Below are positions 18,194 through 25,967 of a stretch of 64,000 bases of DNA, piece after piece; the first letter of the stretch is position 1; each line of letters opens with the position of its first letter. The position numbers were made by a program, and so were the translations under genes. Source of the DNA: Naasia aerilata (GTDB lineage Bacteria; Actinomycetota; Actinomycetes; Actinomycetales; Microbacteriaceae); NCBI RefSeq assembly GCF_030296595.1, contig NZ_AP027731.1:1984001-2048000 (forward strand), written 5' to 3'. The notes beneath the pieces are model-generated. The model ran no database searches, was not told where the DNA came from, and worked only from the letters and a program-made list of their open reading frames with translations.

Positions 18194-19234
18194 TCAGACG
18201 GAGACCTTCTCCGTCAGGCCGAGGAGGTCGACGACGTTGCCGGAGTAGATCGCGTCGCGATCCGCGTCGGTGATGATGTCCATCTCCTCGAGGTTCTTGA
18301 TCGTCGACCGGATGTAGCCCGGGCCCTTCTCCGGGTCGAACGGGGAGTCGGAGCCGAACAGGGTCTGGCCGACGCCGAAGAACTTGATGGCGGTCCGCAT
18401 CGAGTCGCCGGCGCCGAAGTAGGCGGTGTCGACGTAGAACTTCTTGAAGTACTCGATCGGGCGCTGCGTGAGCGGGTACCCGGCGATGTCCTCGGCCATG
18501 CTGTCCGGCGTCCGCGAGCCGAGCTGGTCCCAGCCGGGCCCGACGCGTCCGGCGAAGTGGGGAATCATCGCCCCGCCGTGGTGGATGAGGATCTTGATGT
18601 CCGGGAGGCGCTCGAAGATGCCGGCGAAGACCAGGCGGGACATGAAGGCGGAGAGGTCGTACTCCCAGCCGAGCGTCCACCAGATCTCGAACTTGCTGCG
18701 CTCCTCGGTCTTGTAGTCCGCCCAGCTGGAGTCGCGGCAGGGGTGGACCTGGATCATCTTGTTGCCGCGCTTCGCGACCGCCTCGTAGAACGGGAAGAAC
18801 TTCTCCTGGTCCATGGGGCCGCCGTGGTGGTGGGTGTAGATCTGCACGCCGACGGCACCCAGCTCGTCGAACGCGCGGTTCGCCTCCGTGATGGCGGCGT
18901 CGACGTCGTCGAGCGACACCGCGGCGCAGAAGCCGGCGAAGCGGTCAGGGTGGGCGTCCACGAGCTCGGCCATGCCGTCGTTCGCGATGCGGGCGAGCTC
19001 CACGGTCCGGTCGACGGGACCGAGGTCTTCGAGCGGCGGGGCGGCGGTGTTGATGATCTGCCGGTAGTTCGGGCCGAACTCGTCCATGATCCGGAAGCGG
19101 AGATCCATGTCGACGAGGGCGGGAACGCCGCTCACGCGCTTCTGAACGTTGCGGGCCACCGGGCTGTCATCGATCGCGAAGAGGCGCTTCGCGTACTCCT
19201 CCGGGAGCATGTGACAGAAGGCATCGATCTTCAT
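18194..19234 (-). CDS. Amidohydrolase-family protein (ACMSD / resorcylate decarboxylase-like)
   Basis: This 346-residue protein belongs to the amidohydrolase-2 (ACMSD) family, whose members decarboxylate or hydrolyse aromatic and related acids with a divalent metal. Visible metal ligands are H in IQVHP near residue 185, H in IHHGG near 235 and D in FGSDSPF near 300. The N-terminal motif, usually HxH, reads DAFCHMLP, so the first histidine is replaced by Phe. It is the first gene of the minus-strand operon, with AAGGAAGG before the ATG, and a palindrome upstream at 19333-19349. Confidence 0.85.
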   Translation of the reverse strand: MKIDAFCHMLPEEYAKRLFAIDDSPVARNVQKRVSGVPALVDMDLRFRIMDEFGPNYRQIINTAAPPLEDLGPVDRTVELARIANDGMAELVDAHPDRFAGFCAAVSLDDVDAAITEANRAFDELGAVGVQIYTHHHGGPMDQEKFFPFYEAVAKRGNKMIQVHPCRDSSWADYKTEERSKFEIWWTLGWEYDLSAFMSRLVFAGIFERLPDIKILIHHGGAMIPHFAGRVGPGWDQLGSRTPDSMAEDIAGYPLTQRPIEYFKKFYVDTAYFGAGDSMRTAIKFFGVGQTLFGSDSPFDPEKGPGYIRSTIKNLEEMDIITDADRDAIYSGNVVDLLGLTEKVSV

Positions 19235-19332
19235 TGGTCGGGCGTCCTTCCTTGAGACCGCTGCGGTGCGGTCTGCGACGTCCTGCTAGCCAATCCCGGC
19301 CGTCGCAGGGGGACAAGCGATCGTGTGGCCAC

Positions 19333-19349
19333 ATTCCGCCATGCGGAAT
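19333..19349. promoter_or_regulatory. Candidate IclR operator upstream of the catabolic operon
   Basis: ATTCCGC-CAT-GCGGAAT is a perfect palindrome with 7-bp arms. It lies between the stop codon of the IclR gene and the start of the amidohydrolase gene, about 100 bp upstream of the operon. Its size and symmetry suit an IclR dimer. A TTGTCC/TTGGCT pair with 17-bp spacing lies between it and the gene on the minus strand. Confidence 0.5.
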
Positions 19350-19374
19350 AGCCGGGGTGGGCGGGGCGCCCGGG

Positions 19375-20172
19375 CTAGGACGACCGACGCGACAGGTCTT
19401 CGCGGATGAGTGCCGCGCACTCGCGGAGCTCGATCACGATCTCCCGGACCTGGCGTCGGGACATCCGGGAACTCGGCGCGGACACGGCCAGAGCGGCGAT
19501 CACGCGGCCGAGCTGGTCACGCAGCGGGACTGCGACGGCGCTGAGGCCCTCCTCGCTCTCGCCCTCGTTGAGGGCGTAGCCGCGCATCATCACGAGCGAC
19601 AGGTCGTCGACGAGCTGCGTGAACGTCTTCGTGCGCGGCGTGAGCTTCCGGAGCCCGGTGGGGTACAGCTCGCGCAGGCGGTCCCGCGACAGCTCGGCGA
19701 GCAGCACCTTGCCGCCCGACACCGCGTACGCGGGCAGCATGGTGCCGGTGAGCACGTGGGTGCGCACCCGCTGGTCGCTCTCGAAGCCCGCGACGAACCG
19801 CACCGACGGGCCCTGCAGCACGAGCATGTTGACCGTCTCGCCCAGCTTCGCCGACAGCGCCCTCAGGTGCGGCTCGCCCGCCGCGCGGAGGTCGAAGGCG
19901 CTCGTGCTGCCGACGCCGAGCTCGATCAGTGCCGGGCCGGCGCGGTACGCCTTCGACACGCGGTCCTGGGTGACGAACCCGCGGTCGGCGAGGGTGCTGA
20001 GCAGCCGATGCGCGGTCGACGGAGCGATGCCGACCGCGGCGGCCGCGGCGGTGACTCGCAGCTCCGGCTCCTGCTGCAGCAGCAGGAGCAGGCGGAGGGC
20101 GTGATCGACCGCCCCGACCCGGTTCCTCGACGCCTCCTCGGCGCCTCCGGGCGCCTGGCTGTCCTGGTCCAC
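19375..20172 (-). CDS. IclR-family transcriptional regulator
   Basis: The 265-residue protein has an N-terminal winged helix (VGAVDHALRLLLLLQ, then VGIAPSTAHRLLSTLADRGFV near residue 50) and the C-terminal IclR effector domain (GETVNMLVLQGPSVRFVAGFES, YAVSGGKVLLAELS, ALNEGESEEGLSAVAVPL). The GTG at 20172 is 2 nt after the NYN gene stop. It points the same way as the downstream catabolic operon and probably responds to its substrate or an intermediate. Confidence 0.92.
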   Translation of the reverse strand: MDQDSQAPGGAEEASRNRVGAVDHALRLLLLLQQEPELRVTAAAAAVGIAPSTAHRLLSTLADRGFVTQDRVSKAYRAGPALIELGVGSTSAFDLRAAGEPHLRALSAKLGETVNMLVLQGPSVRFVAGFESDQRVRTHVLTGTMLPAYAVSGGKVLLAELSRDRLRELYPTGLRKLTPRTKTFTQLVDDLSLVMMRGYALNEGESEEGLSAVAVPLRDQLGRVIAALAVSAPSSRMSRRQVREIVIELRECAALIREDLSRRSS

Positions 20173-20174
20173 GG

Positions 20175-20735
20175 TCAGCGGAGGAACACCTGCGGGTCGA
20201 ACTCGGACAGCGGGATGATCCGCACCCGGGGGAGCGGTGACGTGAAGGCGCGGACGTCGCTCTCCAGGTCGTAGAGGGGGACGTCGAGCGCGCCGTAGGC
20301 CCCGCTGACCAGCTCGGGGAAGCCGATGAGCCCGACCCGCTGGTCCGCATCGAGGAGGCGCTCGACCTGCTCGACGAAGTCGGCGTCGTGGCTGCAGAGC
20401 AGCACGTCCGCATCCCGGCCCACGAGGGCGTCGAGGGTCCGCTGGATGCCGATGTCGACGACCTTCTCGGTCGTCGAGCCGGACAGCGGGACCGGGCGGA
20501 AGCCGATGTTGAGCAGGGCGCTCACGAACGGCCCTGGCAGGTAGCCGTTGGACGCGTTGAGGAAGAACAGCCCGGTGACGTCCTGATCCCACAGGCGGCG
20601 GGCGAAGTCGATGACGCGCTCCCAGCGCGGGCGCTCGGAGGGCTCCGGCTTGCGGCCGAGCACCGTCACGCCGAGGGTCGCGTCGATGTTCTCACCGTCC
20701 ACGAGGATGTAGGTGCGACGGGGCGTGCGGTCCAC
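20175..20735 (-). CDS. NYN-domain (PIN-like, LabA/DUF88) protein, putative nuclease
   Basis: The 186-residue protein is a single NYN domain. It opens with YILVDGENID, carries EKVVDIGIQRTLDAL near residue 90 and LLCSHDADFVEQVERL near 115, which supply the acidic residues expected in a PIN-like metal site. Family members are thought to act on RNA, but the target is unknown. GAGGGAGC precedes the GTG start. It is directly upstream of the IclR gene, probably without functional connection. Confidence 0.8.
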   Translation of the reverse strand: MDRTPRRTYILVDGENIDATLGVTVLGRKPEPSERPRWERVIDFARRLWDQDVTGLFFLNASNGYLPGPFVSALLNIGFRPVPLSGSTTEKVVDIGIQRTLDALVGRDADVLLCSHDADFVEQVERLLDADQRVGLIGFPELVSGAYGALDVPLYDLESDVRAFTSPLPRVRIIPLSEFDPQVFLR

Positions 20736-20801
20736 GGTGCTCCCTCAGGCTCGGTCTGCTGCATCGCGCAGTGAGGCCGAGCCTAAGGGAAGAGGCCCTG
20801 A

Positions 20802-21182
20802 TCAGGCCCCCGGCGGTGGCGCCCCAGCATCCGTGAACGTGGCGATCGGCTCCTGCGCCTCGACGAGATAGGTCGAGAGCATCCGCCCGGTGCCGGGGCC
20901 CAGGTCCCGCGCGTTGTGCGGCGTCCGCGGCGGGATGAGGAACGGGCTCCCGGCGGGCAGCGTCAGGGTCGGTCGCCCATCGATCCGCATCTCCACCGTG
21001 CCGGCGAGGATGTAGCCGACCTCCTCGCCCGGATGGATGTGCCAGCCGGACTCGACCCCCTCCGGGATCTCGGTGAGCACCTGGACGATGTCCCGTCCCG
21101 GGATCGATGAGCGCTCGTGCTGGAGCTCCGTCCGCTGCAGGGTGCCGGCGAGGGCGTCGTGCGGGTCCTCGACCGTGGTCAT
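20802..21182 (-). CDS. Cupin-domain protein
   Basis: The 126-residue protein is a single small beta-barrel. The first cupin motif is seen in WHIHPGEEVGYILAG (two His and one Glu as metal ligands), and the second in FLIPPRTPHNARDLG. Such proteins can be isomerases, dioxygenases or sensors, and nothing here indicates which. It lies upstream of the alpha/beta hydrolase gene on the same strand. Confidence 0.85.
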   Translation of the reverse strand: MTTVEDPHDALAGTLQRTELQHERSSIPGRDIVQVLTEIPEGVESGWHIHPGEEVGYILAGTVEMRIDGRPTLTLPAGSPFLIPPRTPHNARDLGPGTGRMLSTYLVEAQEPIATFTDAGAPPPGA

Positions 21183-21216
21183 CGAGGAGCCCGTCCGATC
21201 GACACCGCGCCCTGCG

Positions 21217-21933
21217 TCATGCGGACTCCAGGGTGCGGGTTCCCGCCGCCTCGAGGATCATGGCGACGAGGTCCTGCGCGTGCGACATACCGACCACGTG
21301 CGATGCCCCCGCGACCTCGAGCGTCCGCTTCGCTCCCGCCCGTTCCGCCATGAAGCGGTGGACGGCGACCGGGATGTTGCGGTCCAGCTCGCCGAACATG
21401 AACCAGGACGGCACGGACTTCCAGAGCGGCGCCACCGCCTTGTCGGCGAACGCGGACTCGAGGATCGGGCGCTGCGTGGCGCCCATCTGCCGCGTCATCA
21501 CTTCGGGGAGATCGGCCGCGAACTGGTCGTGGTAGTGCTTCTGCGAGATGTACAGGTCGGCGGGGCCGTCGCTCTGCCGCACAGACTCCAGGGTCGGGCC
21601 GAGCGTGGAGCCGGGGAACTTGCCCGAGAGGTCCGCGGGCGACTCTCCGACCTCGGGCGCGAACCCGGAGAGGTAGACCAGGGCGACGATCTGACCTGCG
21701 TCGGCGGGGACGTCGCTGATGACGGAGCCGCCGTAGGAGTGGCCGACCAGCACGACGGGGCCGGAGAGGCTGCGCACCACGTCGGCGACGTAGCGGGAGT
21801 CGGAGGGCACGCCGCGCAGCGGATTCGCCACGGCGACGACGTCGTGGCCGGCGTCCTGGAGCGGGGGGATGATGTCGTTCCAGCTGGACGACTCGGCGAA
21901 TGCGCCGTGGACGAGCACGATCGTGGGCTTCAT
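21217..21933 (-). CDS. Alpha/beta-fold hydrolase
   Basis: The 238-residue protein has the oxyanion-hole region VLVHGAFAESSSW, the nucleophile elbow GHSYGGSVI with catalytic Ser near residue 70, a candidate Asp in FGELDRNIPV and the catalytic His in GASHVVGMSH near the C-terminus. This subgroup is often annotated as esterase or haloperoxidase-like. The natural substrate is not evident. The ATG at 21933 is preceded by AAGGAG. Confidence 0.87.
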   Translation of the reverse strand: MKPTIVLVHGAFAESSSWNDIIPPLQDAGHDVVAVANPLRGVPSDSRYVADVVRSLSGPVVLVGHSYGGSVISDVPADAGQIVALVYLSGFAPEVGESPADLSGKFPGSTLGPTLESVRQSDGPADLYISQKHYHDQFAADLPEVMTRQMGATQRPILESAFADKAVAPLWKSVPSWFMFGELDRNIPVAVHRFMAERAGAKRTLEVAGASHVVGMSHAQDLVAMILEAAGTRTLESA

Positions 21934-22049
21934 GAGACTCCTTCTGCCGGACGTCCGGGCGTCGGCCGCCTCGACCCGGACAAGCTCCTCCGGGCCGCCC
22001 CGCTCCGCCAGAGGACCTCGTCCCTCAGTCGCCCTTCGGGCGTGTCGCG

Positions 22050-22517
22050 CTAGGCGGTCGCCCGCCTCACCAGCTCGACGATCCGCGCCTCCACCTCGGG
22101 CGTGAGCTCCACGATCGCGTAGGAGGTGGGCCACATGTCGCCTTCGTCGAGCTCCGCCGCCTCGTTGAAGCCGAGCGTCGCGTACCGGGCCTTGAACTTG
22201 GCAGCGGCCTGGAAGAAGACGATGTTCTTGCCGTCCTTCGCGTAGGCGGGCATCCCGTACCAGGTCTTGGGTGTCAGAGCCGGGGCGGCGGAGGTGATGA
22301 TCGTGTGCAGACGCTCCGCGAGGGTGCGGTCGGGCTCGGGGAGCTCGGCGATCTTCGCGAGCACCTCCTGCTCCGGGTCGATCGCGGTGCCCGCGGCCTT
22401 CCGCCGAGCGGCGGCCTTGAGCTCGCGGGACCGCTCCTTCATCGCGAGCTTCTCCTCCGCGGTGAAGCCCTCGGCGTCGGAATCGGTCCTCTTCGTGGAC
22501 CCGGCGGTCTCGGTCAT
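22050..22517 (-). CDS. DUF1801 (YdhG-like) domain protein
   Basis: The 155-residue protein has a charged, helical N-terminal half (about residues 20-60, Lys/Glu/Ala-rich) followed by a DUF1801-type domain with ERLHTIITSAAPALTPKTWYGMPAYAKDGKNIVFF. This fold is seen in small proteins of unknown function related to YdhG and iron chaperone-like families. The gene stands alone, and the function is unknown. Confidence 0.8.
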   Translation of the reverse strand: MTETAGSTKRTDSDAEGFTAEEKLAMKERSRELKAAARRKAAGTAIDPEQEVLAKIAELPEPDRTLAERLHTIITSAAPALTPKTWYGMPAYAKDGKNIVFFQAAAKFKARYATLGFNEAAELDEGDMWPTSYAIVELTPEVEARIVELVRRATA

Positions 22518-22629
22518 GGCGGTCTCCTGTCTCGTGCGGGGCGGCGATCGCGGCCAGCCTAGGGATTCGCCCGCCCGCCCCGCTTCTCCATTCCTGCTCG
22601 GTCAGGCGGGCCCGCCGGCCCCCACCGCG

Positions 22630-22688
22630 CCGAGGTGGCAGTTGCTGCTGCCACCTCGGCGGTGAAGCAGCAACGAGTGCCACCTCGG
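22630..22688. repeat. GAGGTGGCA-family palindromic element
   Basis: CCGAGGTGGCA (22630-22640) pairs with TGCCACCTCGG at either 22649-22659 or 22678-22688, so two mutually exclusive stems are possible. GTTGCTGCT near 22641 and AGCAGCAAC near 22667 form a further inverted repeat. It lies downstream of the SnoaL-like gene stop, in the gap to the upstream region of the DUF1801 gene. Confidence 0.8.
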
Positions 22689-22700
22689 CGGCCCGGATGG

Positions 22701-23099
22701 TCAGCGCGCGGCGGCCGCGGCCTGGAGTGCCTCGTTGACGGGAGCGAAGGCGACCCGGTCGAGCAGGAGCTCGACCTCGGTGATCCGGCCGTCCCGCACG
22801 GTGAGCAGCTCGACGCAGCGCACGGCGCCTGCGGGCGTGCCCGTGACGAAGTCGTAGACCACGCAGGCGCGCTCTCCGTCGGCAAACACCTCGCGGATGT
22901 CGTTGCGCTCGAGCGCCGGGAGGAGCCGGCGCAGCGCCTCGAGCCACTCCTCCTTCGAGAAGGATCCGCCGGCGAAGGTGGCGACCATGCCGTCGGCCAG
23001 CAGGGTCTCGAGCGGCGCGAGATCGCGACGGCCGACCGCCTGGATGTAGGCGCGGGCGGGTTCGGCGACGTTCTGGGTGGAGGCGTGATCTGTGCTCAT
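22701..23099 (-). CDS. SnoaL/NTF2-like protein
   Basis: The 132-residue protein has the alpha+beta cone fold of the SnoaL/NTF2 group: a helical start (PARAYIQAVGRRDLAPLETLLADGMVATF), then strands with GERACVVYDFVTGTPAG and a final VRDGRITEVELLLD. Members bind small molecules as isomerases, cyclases or carriers; no specific role is visible. It is divergent from the arsR-SRPBCC pair across an 81-bp gap that holds a candidate ArsR operator, so all three genes may be co-regulated. Confidence 0.82.
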   Translation of the reverse strand: MSTDHASTQNVAEPARAYIQAVGRRDLAPLETLLADGMVATFAGGSFSKEEWLEALRRLLPALERNDIREVFADGERACVVYDFVTGTPAGAVRCVELLTVRDGRITEVELLLDRVAFAPVNEALQAAAAAR

Positions 23100-23128
23100 G
23101 ACGAGGACCGTAGCTCCCGCGGTCGCGT

Positions 23129-23150
23129 TCCACAAGTGTATGTTTGTGGA
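23129..23150. promoter_or_regulatory. Candidate ArsR operator in divergent promoter
   Basis: TCCACAA (23129-23135) and TTGTGGA (23144-23150) form a perfect inverted repeat with an 8-bp spacer that contains a TATGTT -10-like box. It lies about 30 bp upstream of the ArsR ATG, where repressor binding would block RNA polymerase. The spacing suits a winged-helix dimer. Confidence 0.55.
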
Positions 23151-23180
23151 CGACACTGAACTCGCGAACGGAGGAGGACG

Positions 23181-23519
23181 ATGGCCGCACACGCCGCCGC
23201 TGAGGAGGTCGACCGATCTCTGCGAGCGCTCGCCGACGGGAACCGGCGGGCGATCCTCACCGCACTCCGGTCGGAGCCGCGGCCGGTCGGCGAGCTCGCG
23301 GCGCAGCTCGGCCTGTCGCAGCAGACCACCTCGCACCACCTCGGCGTCCTCCGCGACGCGGGGCTGGTGGCGGAGACGCGTGTCGGCGTCCGGCACCTCT
23401 ACGCCGTGCGGGCCGACGGATTCGCGGCGGCGCGGGAGTACCTCGACGGGTTCTGGCCGGACCGGCTCGCGGCTCTCCGGGATGCGGTCGAGGCGGGGCT
23501 GGGGGACGGGCATGCCTGA
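23181..23519 (+). CDS. ArsR-family winged-helix repressor
   Basis: The 112-residue protein is a minimal winged helix: RALADGNRRAILTALRSEPRPVGELAAQLGLSQQTTSHHLGVLRDAGLVAETRVGVRHLYAV. It has no cysteine metal site, so it belongs to the ArsR branch paired with SRPBCC/AHSA1 proteins rather than to metal sensors. GGAGGAGG precedes the ATG. It overlaps the SRPBCC gene by 8 nt. Confidence 0.92.
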   Translation: MAAHAAAEEVDRSLRALADGNRRAILTALRSEPRPVGELAAQLGLSQQTTSHHLGVLRDAGLVAETRVGVRHLYAVRADGFAAAREYLDGFWPDRLAALRDAVEAGLGDGHA

Positions 23520-23982
23520 CTTCACGTCCGACATCGAGATCCGGGCGACCCGGGAGCAGGTGTTCGAATACCTCGTGACGCCGTCCGGGCTCACGTCCTG
23601 GCTGGGCCAGCACGCGGAGGTCGAGCCCGTCGAGGGAGGCAGTTTCGCGGTGGACATCGCCGGATTCCCGATCCGCGGCCGCTATGTCGAGGTGCGCCGC
23701 CCGGAGCGCGTCGTCGTCAGCTGGGGCGTGGCCGGCAGCGACGACTTCCCGGCCGGATCCTCCACGGTCCGCTTCACCCTGACCTCGACCGATCGCGGCA
23801 CGAGGGTCGAGCTCGAGCATCTCGGGATCCCGAACCCGTACGCCGATGGCCACCGCGACGGCTGGCAGCACTTCCTGCCGCGGCTCGCGGAGAGCGCGGC
23901 CGGCCGCGCGCCCGCCGACGACGCCGATTGGCTGCCGCTCGCGGTTCGCCCTGCGGGCGATTCTCCGCGTCCCGGGCCGTAG
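23512..23982 (+). CDS. SRPBCC (AHSA1/ATPase activator-like) domain protein
   Basis: The 156-residue protein shows the AHSA1 pattern: IEIRATREQVFEYLVTPSGLTSWLG, then GGSFAVDIAGFPIRGRYVEVRRPERVVVSW and a final GWQHFLPRLAE helix, forming a hydrophobic ligand cavity. ArsR-SRPBCC pairs of this kind are common in actinobacteria. The ligand is unknown. Translation is probably coupled to arsR through the overlap. Confidence 0.88.
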   Translation: MPDFTSDIEIRATREQVFEYLVTPSGLTSWLGQHAEVEPVEGGSFAVDIAGFPIRGRYVEVRRPERVVVSWGVAGSDDFPAGSSTVRFTLTSTDRGTRVELEHLGIPNPYADGHRDGWQHFLPRLAESAAGRAPADDADWLPLAVRPAGDSPRPGP

Positions 23983-24062
23983 CCGCCGACCCCTCGCGTA
24001 ACGTCTCGACACGTGCCGCAACACTGAGTCGCCGGACCTCGCGGGGCGGTCCCAGCCGCCCC

Positions 24063-24068
24063 TACGCT
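24063..24068 (+). promoter_or_regulatory. Candidate -10 box for metN
   Basis: TACGCT ends 8 nt before the metN ATG. No Shine-Dalgarno sequence lies in between, so a leaderless transcript is likely. No SAM riboswitch is seen in the 93-bp gap upstream. Confidence 0.45.
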
Positions 24069-24075
24069 CGCGGCC

Positions 24076-25110
24076 ATGATCGGGATCGAACGACTCACCA
24101 AGACCTACGGCCACGGGGCCGGCACCACCGTCGTGCTCGACGGGCTCGACTTCACGGTCGGCACCGGCGAGATCTTCGCGGTCGTCGGGCCGAGCGGGGC
24201 CGGCAAGACGACCCTCGCCCAGTGCGTGAACCTGCTGGAGCGGCCCACCTCCGGATCCGTGACGGTCAACGGCGTGAACCTGTCCCGGCTCACCGAGCGT
24301 CAGCTGCGCGTGGCCCGCAGGCGGATCGGCACCATCTTCCAGTCGGACGGGCTCTACAGCCGCAGGACCGCGGCCCAGAACGTCGCCCTTCCCCTCGAGT
24401 ACCTGGGCGTCACCGCCGCCGAGTCCCGCAACAGGGTCGCGGAGCTGCTCGACCGCGTGGGGCTGTCCTCACGGGCGTCGTTCTACCCCCACCAGCTCTC
24501 GGGCGGGCAGCGGCAGCGGGTGGGGATCGCCCGGGCGCTCGCGCTGCGCCCGTCGGTGCTCCTGTCCGACGAGGCCACCTCGGGACTCGATCCCGACTCC
24601 ACGGCGTCCATCGTGGAGCTCCTCAAAGAGCTGCGGGACGACCTCGACCTCTCGATCCTGTTCATCACCCACGAGATGGACACGGTGCTGCAGGTCGCCG
24701 ACTCGGTCGCGCGCCTGGAGCGGGGGCGGATCGTGGAGTCGGGGCGCATCGTCGACCTCCTGCGGGACCCGCACTCCGTGCTCGGCCGGTCGCTGCGCCC
24801 CAGGCGCGATGCCGAGGCGGCGCCGGCGGGGACGGAGCGCTGGTTCGTCGGCTACACCCACTCGGCGGTGCCGGCCGACTGGCTGATCCGTCTCGCAGCG
24901 GACCTCGACTCGCCCATCCATCTGCTCGGCGCCTCGATCGAGACGGTGTCGGGGGAGACGGTGGGACACGCGACTCTCGCCGTCCCGGCTCTCGAGCCGG
25001 GCCGGATCGAGGCAGCCGCGCGCGCATTGGGGCTGGATGCGCGGCGCCTGCCCGCCCCGGCCGGCTCCGCGCCCGCCCTCGCCGCAGCCGCGCTGGAGCG
25101 GGTCGCGTGA
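24076..25110 (+). CDS. metN: Methionine ABC transporter ATPase MetN
   Basis: The 344-residue ATPase has Walker [14 protein letters not shown] near residue 38, signature LSGGQRQRVGIARAL near 142 and Walker B VLLSDEATSGLDPDS near 160, the MetN-type version. Residues about 255-330 (WFVGYTHSAVPADWLIRLAADLDSPIHLLGASIE) match the regulatory NIL domain that binds methionine. With MetI and MetQ it imports methionine. The permease start is 50 nt downstream. Confidence 0.93.
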   Translation: MIGIERLTKTYGHGAGTTVVLDGLDFTVGTGEIFAVVGPSGAGKTTLAQCVNLLERPTSGSVTVNGVNLSRLTERQLRVARRRIGTIFQSDGLYSRRTAAQNVALPLEYLGVTAAESRNRVAELLDRVGLSSRASFYPHQLSGGQRQRVGIARALALRPSVLLSDEATSGLDPDSTASIVELLKELRDDLDLSILFITHEMDTVLQVADSVARLERGRIVESGRIVDLLRDPHSVLGRSLRPRRDAEAAPAGTERWFVGYTHSAVPADWLIRLAADLDSPIHLLGASIETVSGETVGHATLAVPALEPGRIEAAARALGLDARRLPAPAGSAPALAAAALERVA

Positions 25111-25159
25111 GCGGGGCGCTCCTCGTCGGCGCGGGGCCCTGCGGCCCGCGACGAACACC

Positions 25160-25875
25160 GTGCCGCTGGCCGAGATCCCCGCGCTCGTCCTGCCCGCCCT
25201 GGTCGACACCCTGATCATGGTCGGCATCGTGATGACCGTCGTCGTCCTGGTCGGCGTCCCGCTCGGCGCTCTCGTGCACAACCTCGCCCCGGGCGGGCTG
25301 TTCGAGAACCGGCCTCTGCATCAAGTCCTCAGCGGCGTGGTCAGCGTCGGCCGGTCGCTGCCCTTCCTCATCCTGATGGCGGCGATCATGCCCTTCACCC
25401 GGTTCGTGACGGGCACCAACATCGGCATCGCCGCGGCCGTCGTCCCCATGTCGCTCGCCGGGATCGCGTTCTTCTCGCGGATCGTCGAGAACTCGCTCCG
25501 GGGCGTGCCGCCCACCCTCATCCGCGTGGCCAGGGCGTCCGGCGCATCCCCGCTGCAGATCATCCGGACCGCCCAGCTCAGCGAGGCCCTTCCTCGATCC
25601 TCGGCGGCCTGACGATCAACACGATCGCGATGATCGAGTACTCCGCGATCGCCGGCACGATCGGCGCGGGAGGCATCGGCTACGTCGCGGTCACCTACGG
25701 GTACCAGCGTTTCGACACCACGGTCATGCTTGCGACCATCGTGATCCTCGTGGCCACCGTCGCCCTGGTGCAGCTCCTCGGTGACCAGCTGGCGCGCTTC
25801 GCGAATCCGGAGGCGCGGATCCGGCGCGTCCGGCCCTCCCGCCTCAGGACCGCGGCGGTCGAGTCCGCCGCCTGA
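25160..25875 (+). CDS. metI: Methionine ABC transporter permease MetI (frameshift)
   Basis: The protein of about 238 residues has five hydrophobic segments and the EAA-like loop (VARASGASPLQIIRTAQLSEALP) leading into SILGGLTINTIAMIEYSAIAGTIGAGGIG. The frame breaks near 25593: TTCCTCG should probably read TTCCCTCG. GTG 25160 gives the usual short N-terminus before the first helix (EIPALVLPALVDTLIMVG). It forms the MetNI complex. Confidence 0.88.
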
Positions 25876-25967
25876 CCGGCTCCCCCTCGTCCTTCTTCCC
25901 CTTCTCCCTTCCCACCTTCCTGGCGCACGCCGGCCTTCGGCGTGCCCGCACTTCGAGAGGAACACCC

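Noticed and set aside
23983-24075. Possible SAM riboswitch upstream of metN.
   Set aside because: The gap is only 93 bp, has no SAM-I, SAM-II or SAM-IV signature, and a leaderless start fits the TACGCT box at 24063-24068.
25107-25160. GTG at 25107 as the metI start, overlapping metN.
   Set aside because: Its frame does not lead into the permease without another frameshift; GTG 25160 gives a normal MetI N-terminus directly.
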